From Tetrastigma voinierianum (Eukaryota; Streptophyta; Magnoliopsida; Vitales; Vitaceae), in contig JAEQBH010005283.1 in NCBI GenBank assembly GCA_016808115.1, positions 124,001-188,000 on the forward strand: 64,000 bases of DNA, read 5' to 3'. Made by a program: the position numbers and the translations under genes. Each line of letters opens with the position of its first letter. Within the stretch, counting starts at the first letter, position 1. Shown here piece by piece: positions 48,181-59,299 of the stretch. The notes beneath the pieces were generated by a model. It was given only the letters and a program-made list of their open reading frames with translations, was not told the DNA's origin and did not search any database.

Positions 48181-48739
48181 CCACGAGTTTCAAAATTGAA
48201 AAGCTTTTGTTTGAAAACAGCTTTTCACATTAAGACACTTGGGTATGTGAGGGAGTCATGAGACTCGAGACACGGGGCATGCATAAGGTCATTCATATAG
48301 AAATGCATGTTTTTACTGAATGTGCTGGGATGCGAACATGCATTGCATGTGCACTTAGCGGAGTAAAATTAGGAGATTTTCTTTACCGGGTATCGTCTCA
48401 CCTCGTCATGACCACCCTTCAGTACACGAAGACTCCAAGGCTCCTTCTCGAGGCCGTGAGAACTAAGAAGCGCCCAGCCAGGGTCTTGAGAAGTATTTTT
48501 AAAATATATTAGAACAACTAGTTTTAATATTTGGCATGTGTGTGCACAAACGAAGTCGACATCAAACCTTGTAAAATACTATAAGCATTCGAGCATTTAA
48601 AGAAAATATACAAGGTCGTTTATACCCGACTGAGGTGGCTGGCAGGAAAAATTAGAAAAAAATATTGTCCCCAAAATTTGGGAAATTTTTTTTCCAAGAA
48701 ACCTTATTTATATTTTCAAATGTTTGCGTATTTAGCCTT

Positions 48740-49574
48740 CGATCCCACTTCCTCATGTGCTTTTCAAAGAAAACCATGATGAAGAGCGAACTAGAACTAG
48801 TAGTCGTGAGCATTCGAAGACGCTTCCTTTTTCCGCGAACTCTGGTGGCATTTGTAAAGTGGTCACCAAAATGGTTTACTCAGCACCCATGAAACCTCTT
48901 ATACTTCTTCGAATCCTCTTTGTTATGATGTGTTCTCTCGTTTTAGAGGGGTTGACACTCGTAAGAATTTCACTGATCATCTCTATACCACTTTGGTTTC
49001 TCATGGAATTCATATGTTGAGAGATGATGAAGAACTTGAGAAAGGAGGAGATAACCCGGCTGATCTCTCAAGAGCTATAGAAGAATCAAGGATTTTCATT
49101 GTTATTTTCTCAAAGACCATGTTTACCCACTTGGTGTTTTAATGAACTTCTAAAGATCATTGAGTCCCAAAGAATCAATGGTTGTGATCAATTTTTTATT
49201 ATTATTCCATCGAAGGAAGTAAATCAATCGATGTTTCAATGATGCGTTCACCTTCCATGGTGATGCTAATCAAAAGAAGAAGGAGATGGTAAAAGTGAGG
49301 ATTGCCTCTAAAAGCAATCTGATCTATCTGATGGCATGTGGAAAACCAGCAACTATACTTTCCTTCTCTTTCATGTTAGAAATTCTATTCATTGTTTTTG
49401 CAGAAAGAAGTGGTTTGCCTTTTCATATGAAATATTTGATCTCTTGCTAAAATCACTTAAATTTTACCAGTTAAATATAAGATTACATTTGAAAGTGATT
49501 TTGAAGCATTTCTAAGAGCAACAGATTTGTCTATTGAGGTTTGCAGCCATAAACTTTAACCATTTGTAAAGGAG

Positions 49575-49640
<66 letters not shown>

Positions 49641-51370
49641 ATATATATATATATATATTCATTCATTTTTCTTTTTGGAGGAATGCTAGTTTCTTTCCTA
49701 TAATTAAGATTAAAATTTTAGTGAATATAACTATCTAGTTTAGGATAATGAGTTTTATTATACATTATAATTCGATGTGTATGAGTCAAAGGTTATTGAC
49801 AAATCATTGAGGAAATCCTTCTTCAAAAACTGGACTCCATACATTTATATGTTGACAAGAACATTGTGGGAATGGATTATCATTTGGAAACAACTCAAGG
49901 CATTGATAAATATTGAGTTAAATGATGTTCGTATGATTGGAATTCTATGGAATTAAGTGGAATTGGCATGACTACCATTGCTAAAGCCATTTACAATGAA
50001 ATTTCTTGTAAATTCGAGGGTAGTAGCTTTCAGAGAGATGTTCGAGAGCAAATTCAAAGATAATGCCGGCTCATCAGATTACATAATCATCTCTGATTAT
50101 ACTCCTTAAAGAGAACGTATAGAAGAAAAAGTAATATTCATGAAGCAACCCATGAGATAAGTGATAAACTTCGGTTGAAAAGGCTTCTTGTTATTCTTGA
50201 TGATGTAGACAAGCAAAGGGAATTAGACTACTTAGCTGGAGACTCTGAATGGTTTGGTTCAAGAAGTCAGATCATTATAACAACTAGGCATAAAAATATG
50301 GTAGCTTTGGATGGAGCAAATCAATCATATGAGCTTAGATGGAAGAACATGAAGATGCCATCAAGTTGTGAAATGGCCAAATATGCCCAAGGTCACACCA
50401 CTATAGCTATGGTTCTACCTTATCTAGCAAGAGGAATACATGAATGGGAAATGAATTACTTAAATTGAAAAAAGAACTAATATGGGAAATTTATCATGTG
50501 CTTAGAATAAGTTTTGATGGATTAAGTCGTGTAGAAGGAGAAATATTCCTTGACATCACATGTTTCTTTAAAGGAAAAGATAGAGATTTTGTTTCAAGAA
50601 TATTGGGTGGTGCTAAAGGTGATTTTTGTGGAATGGAACAACATTACAGACGCTACCATCTCCAATTGAACATTTGGAAGTGCTTGAATATTTAGAATCT
50701 TAAAGTACTACTGCAAAACTCTGAGATTATCCTTATATTTAGACTTAAGATACCTTAAGTTTCTTAATGTCAATGCATGTTCAAAACTCATAAAGTTGAT
50801 GAAGAACCTAAAGAGCTTGTAATGCTTGGAAGCGCTCTATTTAGCTTGGCTTAATTGTGAATTGCCTACTTTGTCAGGTTTATCCTCCTTAAGAATATTA
50901 CATCTAAATGGCTCCTTCATAACCCCAAGAGGAACTGTGAGATAAGACTGTCTCATCGGATCAACTAAGCTCTAAGTAATTGCAAAGGTGGGAAACAGGA
51001 GTCCCTGGATCATGTTTTTCATCTTCGGACATTAAAAGAATTTGATCTAAGTAACTGCTTATCTACCGCGTGAGAAACCTCAACAGAGTTTAACATTATC
51101 AAGCATTAGATCTAAGTGAAACTAATATCCATAGCATGCTCCAAGTACCATCAACCATCTTTCTAAGTTGAAATTCAAAGGAATCATCGTAGCGCCTTAA
51201 AGTAGTCTGTATTTCCATCAAGTGTAATGTGTTTTTAGATGCCCATGATTTATTCCATATCACCGCGCGGCAGAGGCTATGGGGTTTCATCAATTGCTGC
51301 AAATTAGAAACAGGTATGATGTCTATGGCAATAACCTTTTTTATGTAGGCACATGATTCATGTTTCACAA
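48740..51370 (+). pseudogene. TIR-NBS-LRR (TNL) resistance-gene pseudogene
   Basis: TNLs are intracellular immune receptors. The TIR domain at about 48,915-49,180 reads YDVFSRFRGVDTRKNFTDHL, GIHMLRDDEELEKGG and AIEESRIFIVIFSK, then shifts frame to CFNELLKIIE. A candidate intron with a CT repeat follows. The NB-ARC at about 49,790-50,610 has VGMDYHLET, a P-loop read as GIGMTTIAKAIYN in which the nucleotide-binding lysine is Met (ATG at 49,968-49,970), kinase-2 LLVILDDVDK, RNBS-B GSRSQIIITTRHKN, a ruined GLPLA (GHTTIAMVL), and FLDITCFFKGKDRDFVSRIL. The sequence then jumps to LRR remnants: LPSPIEHLEVLEYL, LEALYLAWLNCELPTLSGLS, LKEFDLSNC, and a tail resembling SSVMCF and FINCCKLE near 51,210-51,310. 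At least six stops or frameshifts. No start codon is in frame with the TIR. Confidence 0.88.
49578..49637 (+). repeat. (CT)n microsatellite in TNL candidate intron
   Basis: About 30 CT units followed by a short (AT)n at 49,643-49,658. It lies between the TIR and NB-ARC parts, where TNL genes normally have an intron. Confidence 0.95.
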
Positions 51371-51599
51371 ATTTTTTTTTCCGTGTGATGTGAGAGTAAG
51401 GGTGGTTGGCATGACATACAATTTGGTAAATCTAGATTTTTTGGCAAGGGAATTAGTTTTGTAGTTCCTGGAATTCCATATTAGATAAGGTATCAAAATG
51501 TAGGGGATGATATAAGGATTGAACTCCCTATGAATAGGTACTATATACCGACTTTTAGGATTTGCTTTATGCTCGTGATTGCTCTAACCCACACTCCGC
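51371..51599. other. Spacer between TNL pseudogene and chromovirus LTR
   Basis: No feature recognised. The right edge is the TGTCGCGAGGGTG start of the LTR. Confidence 0.5.
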
Positions 51600-53674
51600 T
51601 GTCGCGAGGGTGTCTTTTTTTTTTTTTTCCTGTTTACTATAAACTTGTTCTATCTATATATTGTTAAACATTTAACTCTGAAATATATTTTGTAGTAGCA
51701 GATTAGAAAATATATTCAAACTCCATAATGAGAGTGCTCAATCATATATGAATTTTACACAGCATAAAAACAAAGCATATGCACAAATAGGCTCAAAAGG
51801 TCTCCTCAAGAGCACCTAGTATTGTGTTGACCTTTGTCATGTTGATGCCGATTGTCCGGCTTCTCAGCTTCCTTCTTCTCAGACTTCACGCTGATGAAAC
51901 ACCCGTGCTGTTTATAGCTTAGTGAATAATACTCAGATCACCCTATTAAGGATCATCACACTTTAGACACCTGCATATACTTATATATATAGCATACAAT
52001 TCATTTACACATGCTTATACATATCTCATACCTATCATATCATATTTCATTTCTTGTCATTGTTCATATACATTTTGTATCATTTTACAATTTGTTTCAT
52101 GTTTTTGTCATAGTATACTTGTCATCACATAGTAGTGCTATGCTTCTCATATCATTTCATTTACTTATTCATGCTACTTGTATAATCTTACTGCCTATTT
52201 TATGTTTCATGCATGCATATACCTTAGAAGTGGATACTTTAAAACTATATGGGCCTAAGGCGTTTGTTATCATTGTAATGCAGACAATTGACTCCTAGCA
52301 GGCCCGAAGGCGTTTATAATAACCCAAACTGGGAAGCTTAACATCAAGATGTCATATATTTATCTCTATTAGCATGCTATCACCCTACCAGTTCTAAGTG
52401 CATAATCCATTTTTATTTTCATTTCAAGATATTATTCATATCCTCTTAATAACCATTGTTATCCGGTAATCATATGCTATATTTACATCATTTACTCTAT
52501 ATTTGCATTTTCATGTATTTCAGATACTATCAACTATTTCTTATAAACAGAAGCTCCCTTTTGACAAATTTTCTAGGTCCAATGGGGTCCAAATTTGAAG
52601 ACACCTATTTCAAGGAGATTTGTTCTCCTAGAAGTATAGTTTACCCATAATTTTGAATCACTCAAATTGGATGAGTGAAACTCAACTTCTAGTCTAAACA
52701 ATCAGTGACCACTTCAATGTCAAAATGTAATCCAATGTCATGCAATCTAGCCCACTTTGACGACTTCTAGGTGCACTGAAACTAAATTAGCATACACATA
52801 TTTCAAGGAGATTTGACTTCTAGAAGTCTAGCCACCCAGAATTTTTAATCACTTAATTTAGAGTGAGATACTGAAAACAACTCAGACTACTCTAATGTCA
52901 AAACATAACCAGCTGTATCATGCAACCTAGCTCCCCTTTGACGAATTTCTGGGTGCATTAGGTTCCATATTTGCATACACCTATTTCAAGGAGATTTGTT
53001 TTCCTAGAAGTCTAGTTTACCCATAATTTTGAATCACTCAATTTGGATGAGTGATGGCCAAAACAAAAACATGGGTTTAAAAAAAATGAACAACATCTCC
53101 CCTAAAACCCAACATTTTCTCTATACAAATTTTTCCTCCATTGAGGACCACAAGCAAACCAAATACATTTGTAAGTTAGGGTTTTCCTAACCTACATATA
53201 GACAAAGAAAGAGGTTGGAAAATTCTTAACCCCATATTCCATACAATTTCTTAACTAGTATCCATACCTTAAATTCTTGAACTTCTTTTCTTCCTTCTTC
53301 CTTCTTCTCTTCTCGCTCTCTCCTTTCTCTCTACATAAATGTCCACTCAGCCAAAATGGAATATGTTTAAGATTATGCCTTGGCCTTATCCATTTTTGAG
53401 TCCACTTTTCCATTTTTCGCTTAATTGATCCTTCCTCTTTCTATTATTATTTGCAACTAACCTATTTAATATTCTACTTAACATATAATATTTTCATGTT
53501 ATGACCTTTAAGTCCTGGATTGGTAAATTACTAATTTACCCTTGACCCTTAGATTAATTTCGGGTTTTGCTTATTTTATTTTCAACATTATTATATTTTG
53601 GAAAAATATACATTTACTTTTATTATACCCTAAACATTTAATAAAACTGTCAAGGTATAATTTGGGGTGTTACA
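51600..53674 (-). repeat. Chromovirus 3' LTR
   Basis: Minus-strand start TGTAACACCCCAAATTATAC at 53,674, directly after the PPT. The end at 51,600 reads CCCTCGCGACA after an A-run. It contains the tandem array at 52,555-53,060 and a pyrimidine tract (plus sense) at 53,280-53,335. Frames of 64-95 codons on the plus strand are antisense to it. Confidence 0.85.
52555..53060 (-). repeat. Three-copy ~190-bp tandem array in chromovirus LTR
   Basis: TTTCAAGGAGATTT occurs at about 52,608, 52,800 and 52,986, each followed by a TCTAGAAGT-type word and then ATTTTGAATCACT or ATTTTTAATCACT. The unit is about 190 bp. The middle copy is the most divergent. The array sits at the same relative place as the six-copy array in the LTR at 6.6-10.1 kb, but the unit text differs. 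Confidence 0.87.
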
Positions 53675-53675
53675 A

Positions 53676-53695
53676 CTCCCCCCCCCTTAAAGGAA
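53676..53695 (-). other. Chromovirus polypurine tract
   Basis: The minus strand reads CCTTTAAGGGGGGGGGAGT just before the TGTAACA LTR start, an unusually long G run. A TTCGAGGACGAAATT phrase precedes it, the usual end of the chromovirus coding region. Confidence 0.9.
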
Positions 53696-54908
53696 TTTCG
53701 TCCTCGAAATTATTATCTGGAGTGAAGTGTTTTGGATACTGTGCTCTCATAGTTGCTTCTGGCTCCCAAGTAGCTTCTTGCCTGCCATGATGCTGCTCAG
53801 CATCCTCACTAACAAGATTCGTTTGTTCAAGAATCGTTCACCTTCGAGCTGAATAGCCTCTGGGCTTCTTCCTCATATGAAAATTAGCCTCAGATTTCAG
53901 GCCATTTTGTACCGTAGTATGTGCGACCGGGACGAGTGGTATCTTCAAAAGCATCGACACACATGAAACACATTATGTACTCTTGGCCACTCCTCGAGGG
54001 GAGTGCCAAACGATGCCATGTGTGGCCAATTCATTCTAAATTTCATATGGCTCTACGAACCTCGACTCAACTTCTGCCTCTTCTTACCAAACCCAGAATT
54101 TTCCTCCACTCCGCTGACATTACTTTTAAGAAGACCTTTATCTCCCACTTCATATTCAATATCTCTCCTCTTTAAATCGGCATATGATTTTTGTCGATCA
54201 CTAGCCACCTTTAACCTTTGCCGAATAACTTGTACTTTCTCTTCTGTATCTTTAACTATGTCTGGACCAATCATCTTATGCTCATTCAACTCCGTCCAAC
54301 ATACCGGAGTTCTACATCTCCAACCATATAATGTTTCGTACGGTACCATGCCAATACTTGCTTGATAACCATCGTTACAGAACTCCACCAATGAATATAC
54401 CATCCCAACTTCCGTGAAATTCCATGACACAACCTCGGCGCCGTCTTCGAGTACCAATCAATCTCTCCGACCGTCCATCCGCTCCTCGCGATGGAATCGT
54501 CAGATCGGGTAAATCCAGCCTGGGCACTCCAAGGCCGATCGTAGTTCCTTCCCAAAACCTCGATAAAACGCGGATCTCATCCGACACAATAAACAACGAT
54601 AACCATGCAATCGTACACCTTCCTTTAATATTATACTCACGAGTCGATCCATGCACAGTCCATCCCGATCGATAGTAGAATGGGGCGACTTTGTGAGCTT
54701 ATCAATAATCACCTAGACAAAGCTCTTCACAGCTTGTTAGCAGGGAAAACCCGAATACAAAATCCATAGTACGTTATCCACTCCACTGGTGAATTGGAAG
54801 GGATTCAACAGATCGATTGGAACTTGGTGTTTAGCTTTGACTTGCTGACACATCAAACACTTAGACACGTACTTTGTCACATATCTTTTCATTCCTTTCT
54901 ACCAATAA
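53690..54908 (-). pseudogene. Chromovirus integrase core, C-terminus and chromodomain tail, broken
   Basis: In element order: MCQQVKAKHQVP (about 54,840), LIDKLTKSPH in a degraded VIIDRLTKSAHF block (about 54,680-54,710), then pieces of the catalytic core in mixed frames. A long clean block runs from QASIGMVPYETLYG through CRTPVCWTELNEHK, DTEEKVQVIRQRLK and SDRQKSYADLKRRDIEY to about 54,100. The last part, about 53,690-53,800, has QEATWEPEATMRAQYP and NFEDEIP, the end of the chromodomain, which in relatives is thought to steer insertion toward heterochromatin. The upstream half of the domain continues at 58,290. Confidence 0.85.
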
Positions 54909-55550
54909 TGTAAAACCCTGAATTTAAGGTTTTAATGAATAGTAAATTTCGTTTTCGATGAGGCAGCTTGATTGAAACTATAAATAAATAGTAATTTTCG
55001 AAAAAGGAGCCTTGATGAATTGAAAATGTTCAGAATAAGGTATTGAGTCTAAAGGTGGAACCTAAACAGATTAAAAACTAAATTATTTTTATAAGAAATG
55101 CAATTTTTTCGAAAAATAAAGAAACTGGGCACTTGCCATGGAAAATCTGAAAATTTTCTTATCTCTGATGATGAAACTGACTTCACGTTGAATTCGTTCT
55201 CACGAAATTAGTCACCTGTGAATTTCGTTGAATTGGCGAGAGAGATGTCAAATTTTCACGAATTCGAGGCTTAACAGCCGAGTGGATCTCGAAAACGAGA
55301 TTTTTAGAAAAATCCCGAAAAATGAAAACAAATATTTAAAAATGTCCATTTAAGATATTTTCTTAAACTCGAAACCGGACGAAATAAATTATTTCAGACG
55401 AGAACGAATCGAAAGAAGTGTGACACTTCGGCTAACGTGAGCCACGGTCCACACCATAAATAGCCTAAAAAAAAATCTTAAAAATATCCAAATATCTCAT
55501 TGCTCCAAGTGACCAAACCGTAAGAGAGAGAGATAAATGTATAAGAGAGC

Positions 55551-55576
55551 AGAGAGAGAGAGAGAGAGAGAGAGAA
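55551..55576 (+). repeat. (GA)n microsatellite in inserted LTR
   Basis: About twelve GA units within a purine-rich patch, in the place where related LTRs have their purine tract. Confidence 0.9.
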
Positions 55577-56740
55577 AAGCAAATCTTTCTCTCTTCATTC
55601 ACTGATTTCGCCTGGTCATACTTGATAGTCCAAGAGTTGTGCCGCTCTAATGCAACGAGAGCGGAAAACGGAATCACAAGATTCTAGCTAAGGTTCAAAG
55701 TTCAAGTTTTCATAAAAACCGAGAAAAGGAAGTGTCCCGAGAAACCACGCTATTTGAGGTAGGGTTTTTTCTCCCACTCTGCCAATTTGGCCTAAGGGCA
55801 TGTGTGTGTCCAAGGAATGTCATTCCTCAATTTTTCTCTTCTCGACCTACGACCAGATTACCTCATAACTCACCATTACTCATCCTAATTGAGTGATTCA
55901 AATTAAGTTGAATAAACTTCAGACTGATAGAGAAACATATTCCTCCTGAAATAGGTATATCCAAATTCACCATTTGGACTCATAAATGCATTCAAAGGCT
56001 TATGTTCGATAGTTTCTCGGGTTATGTTTGAAAACCGGTGAACCCGGTTGTTTAGGATATATCTTGAGTTTCGGTGATCCGATTTGGGTGATTCTAGTTG
56101 GAGAAGAACCCTAAGAACCGTATCTTCAAATGAGTACAAATAAACAGTGTCAAATTATGGATTAAGACCGCTAAAATTAGGTATCACAGACTGTTTCCAG
56201 TGTAAACAGAGTAAATTGACCAGTTTTGAATGAAAAGGCCATAACTTCTTTGTCCGAACTCCGTTTTGGGTGTTCTTAGACTCTATGGAAAGCCCATTGA
56301 GTCAAGATTCTAGCCATATTCATGTAGAGGACAGTGGATGATCAGAACATAGCTGAAAATTTATGTTTTTCACCAAGTGTGCAGGTTGCTTGGTTATGTC
56401 AATGTGAATAGTCGGGTTTTGACATGACCATCATGGGCTGTTGTGGGCTATTGTATGTAATTCGCCATGAGTTAACATAAGAAAAGCATGAGAAACAAAA
56501 GAGGTTGAGTTGAATTGATTTTAATCAATTGGAATTGATTAAATGCTTAAGGGTTCCTGGTTGTTACTATTATAAAGAAATTATTTCAATGGAAACATAT
56601 TGGCATGATGCAGAAATGATTTATGATGAATGCACTCAAAAGAGAAACTGACACATTAAAATGATAAGCTCTCGCAGCGATAAAAACAGTCAAACAATCC
56701 ATGTGAGAAAAACAAATACTATAAAGCATTGATAGAAATA

Positions 56741-56781
56741 TATATATGTATATATAGAGAATTATATATATATATATATAT
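56741..56781. repeat. AT-rich microsatellite in inserted LTR
   Basis: Two short runs of alternating AT separated by a GTATATATAGAG word. Confidence 0.85.
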
Positions 56782-57369
56782 GTTATATTAATGTTTACCA
56801 AATGTATATGTTTTCATATTTAGGTTATAAATGTTCGTAAAATGGAAAAAAAAGGAAATGTGGTTTTCTTGACTTTAAATTATGTTGAGAAAATATGAAT
56901 GAGTATGAGCCTATAGTTTTATAAATCATGTATTGAGAAAAAAATGAAATGATTATGGTTTCCATGGTTTTATAAAGCATGATTTATGGTTTCCATATTA
57001 AATGAAATGTTTATGAACATATATTCTATATATATATGTTTATATGAAAATGTTTGAATCCATGGTTACCCTATGTTACAAAGATAAAGTTAAAGGAAAG
57101 TCGACGAAAGTACTTCATGCGTGCATGGTACACGGAAAAGTGGATAGGCTCTTTCATAAGGAAGGGAAAAGAGTGATGATATTGCCATGCACGTGAAAAG
57201 TACCGAAAAGGTTACCAACATAATGTGATTTATTCCAGTTAGTACAATGGTATTTAAAAGAAATGCACGATGCATCGAGGTTCCTTGATCATCTAGCGAT
57301 CGAAGACTGCTTTCTGTAGGGTTCTTTCATCGCCAACGGTGGTTAAACTGAGGGTTCCATCGATATGAT

Positions 57370-57640
57370 AGAATCAAAAGGAAAAGAAAGTAAAGTAAAT
57401 GTTTATTGAAATGATATGTTTATACAATTGTTTCAAGCACCATCAGGATTTGAACTACATGGAAAAGAAAGTAAAGTGCATGTTTATTGAAATGATATGT
57501 TTATACAATTGTTTTACACATTGTATTTGAACTACATGGAAAACACATTGTATTTGAACTACATGGAAAAGAAAGTAAAGTTTGTTTATTGAAATGATAT
57601 GTTTATACAATTGTTTTACACATTGTATTTGACTATATCT
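57370..57640 (+). repeat. Three-copy ~80-100-bp tandem repeat in inserted LTR
   Basis: GTTTATTGAAATGATATGTT, followed by TATACAATTGTTT, occurs at about 57,401, 57,482 and 57,583. The GGAAAAGAAAGTAAAG word precedes each copy and ACACATTGTATTTGA follows two of them. Confidence 0.9.
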
Positions 57641-58298
57641 GAAAACATTATTTTTCTTATGAATCGTACTTCACTCCAGCTCCTTTAGCTCACCTTTTCC
57701 AAATGTTTTATAAAAATGTTTTCGCGTAGGCGCAGAGTTCCACGTGTAAAGCTCCTGAAAGCATCCTCCCGGCCAGACACTCCGCCCTCACGTGACGACC
57801 ACCTTGAAAAATGTGTATAGTTTCTTTAAGTTGTAAATAAATCACTGCAGGCAACCTTTATTTTGTAATGTATATAAGTTTTAAAAGATTGTTTATATAT
57901 CTATATGCTCAAAATGATTTTAAAAGTTTGATTTGAATTTGGTTGTGGTGGACTTGACGTCCCATGGTTGGATATAGAGTAAATTAAATTGTTTTATTAC
58001 AAGTGTTGTAAATTGGGAAATGTCCGAAAAACAGAGGAAACATTGCCCGATTTTCTATAAAATGTTTAAGAGTATAAAAAGGGTTTGATGTTTGAAAGAA
58101 AAGAAAAATAAAATAAAAAAATTTTTGTCCCACCATGTTTCATAAGATTTTAATGGAAAACGTAATTGTATAAATGAGTTCGCTCCATGGATTCACTTTT
58201 AAAAAGGTTTAAAAGAAATGAAAGGTTTTTTTTCTAACCAGGAGTACGGAGGGTCCCCGGGTTAGGGGAAAAAGAAACCGGGTCAGTCCCTTCCTTCA

Positions 58299-58480
58299 AA
58301 TAATGTTGTTTCAAACTCGTACATCTTATTACCCAGATGCATGGTAACAACGACATGAGCTTCACATAGAAACTTTTTCTTTAGCTCTTTCATCCGCACA
58401 CATAACTGCTCTAAATACAAACTTCCAGCCTTCTTTTTCCTCTTCAAAATCATTTTATCACCATTTCTAACCATCTGTAC
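58299..58480 (-). pseudogene. Chromovirus integrase zinc-binding part
   Basis: The minus strand reads LYLEQLCVRMKELKKKFLCE, then AHVVVTMHLGNKMYEFET. This corresponds to the H2C2 zinc domain segment REAHxSxxxxHPGxxKMY. The frame breaks at the insertion edge and resumes at 54,908 with HYW and then KGMKRYV. Confidence 0.75.
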
Positions 58481-58569
58481 CTTTTTTCTGTAACTCTACA
58501 TCATTTTTTTGTGTACTTATCATCATTTGCTTTTCTTAAATAGGGTTGAGTTGTTAGTCAGCTTTCATT

Positions 58570-59060
58570 ATAGCTCCACTATCTACTAGTCTCCATTCAC
58601 TCCGTGTTGAAGCGACATCACGCCACTGCTTTTGCTTAAAGCATCTGCTACCACATTAGCTTTTCCGGGGTGGTAATCTATTATATAGTCATAATCTTTA
58701 AATAACTCTAAACATCTCCGCTGTCACAAATTTAATTCATTCCGAGTCAGCAAGTACTTGAGACTCTTGTGATCTGTGTAAATTCTACACTTTTCCCCAT
58801 ATATAGTAGTGTCGCCATATTTTCAAAGGCTGTAAAACACTACCGGCGAGCCAACTCTGGGGTCATGAGTGGGATAATTTTGTTCATGTGGCTCAACCCG
58901 CCCGGATGCATAAGCCACTTACTTTCCCATCTCGCATTAACACATCCCAAACCACCCGAAGCATCACCGTATGTGGTATACTCTTTCCCGGTAGGCTGCA
59001 CCAATACCGGCGCTTCAACCAACATTTCTTTTAACTCGCTCAAAACCATTCCAAGATTTT
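58570..59060 (-). pseudogene. Chromovirus RNase H, broken
   Basis: ELKEMLVEAPVLVQPTGKEY and GDASGGLGCV at about 58,955-59,040 match the family start ELKxMLVEAPVLxQP and YSDAS...GLGCVLMQ; the second aspartate of the motif is kept. The rest, to the NVVADALSRK-like end near 58,630-58,660, can be followed only in mixed frames. A 132-codon plus-strand frame at 58,769-59,167 is antisense. Confidence 0.8.
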
Positions 59061-59299
59061 ATTCATCCACCTCAAACTTTACTCTCATTTCCTCGAGTAA
59101 TTGGGTGAGAGGAGAAGTTACACGAGAATCCTTTCACAAATCTTTCTATAATATCTTGCTAGCCTAAGAAACTTCTCTAATTCCTAAGTTATCTTAGAGG
59201 CGCCTCCAATTTACAACGGCCTCAATCTTTATAGGGTCCACTCTTATACCCTCAACTAACACAATATGACCTAGGAAGGAAACTTCCTTTAGCCAAAAG

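Larger units (their letters stand above)
40780..48683 (+). mobile_element. Gypsy deletion derivative with gag/protease only
   Basis: Two alignable LTRs (about 40,780-43,084 and 44,620-48,683, the latter interrupted) flank only about 1.5 kb of internal sequence. The 5' side has a PBS and a gag/protease remnant. RT, RNase H and integrase are absent. Such an element would depend on enzymes from relatives. It lies directly against the end of the Athila-1 3' LTR. Duplicated flanks could not be confirmed, since the right LTR appears to lack its last few bases (it ends TTTGGG where the left one reads TTTGGGGTGTCACA). Confidence 0.8.
44620..48683 (+). repeat. Deletion derivative 3' LTR, interrupted
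   Basis: Aligns with the left LTR on both sides of an insertion at 45,554-47,286. Removing the insertion leaves about 2.3 kb, equal to the left LTR. It ends CCCCAAAATTTGGG at about 48,682, short of the expected GTGTCACA. The start is approximate. Confidence 0.78.
54909..58298 (+). mobile_element. 3.39-kb LTR insertion in chromovirus integrase (likely solo LTR)
   Basis: Begins TGTAAAACCCTGAATTT and ends CAGTCCCTTCCTTCA. The pentamer AATAA is present on both sides (54,904-54,908 and 58,299-58,303), and removing the insert brings the two integrase pieces together at the CATTATTGG (HYW) codons. Inside are LTR-like segments shared with 2,120-2,420 and with the six-copy array core (reverse copy at 56,257-56,312), but no RT, PBS or PPT. 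It is therefore most likely one LTR left by recombination. A short non-autonomous element is the alternative. Confidence 0.85.

Noticed and set aside
54003..54365. 120-codon plus-strand frame
   Set aside because: Antisense shadow of the chromovirus integrase C-terminus.
58769..59167. 132-codon plus-strand frame
   Set aside because: Antisense shadow of the chromovirus RNase H.
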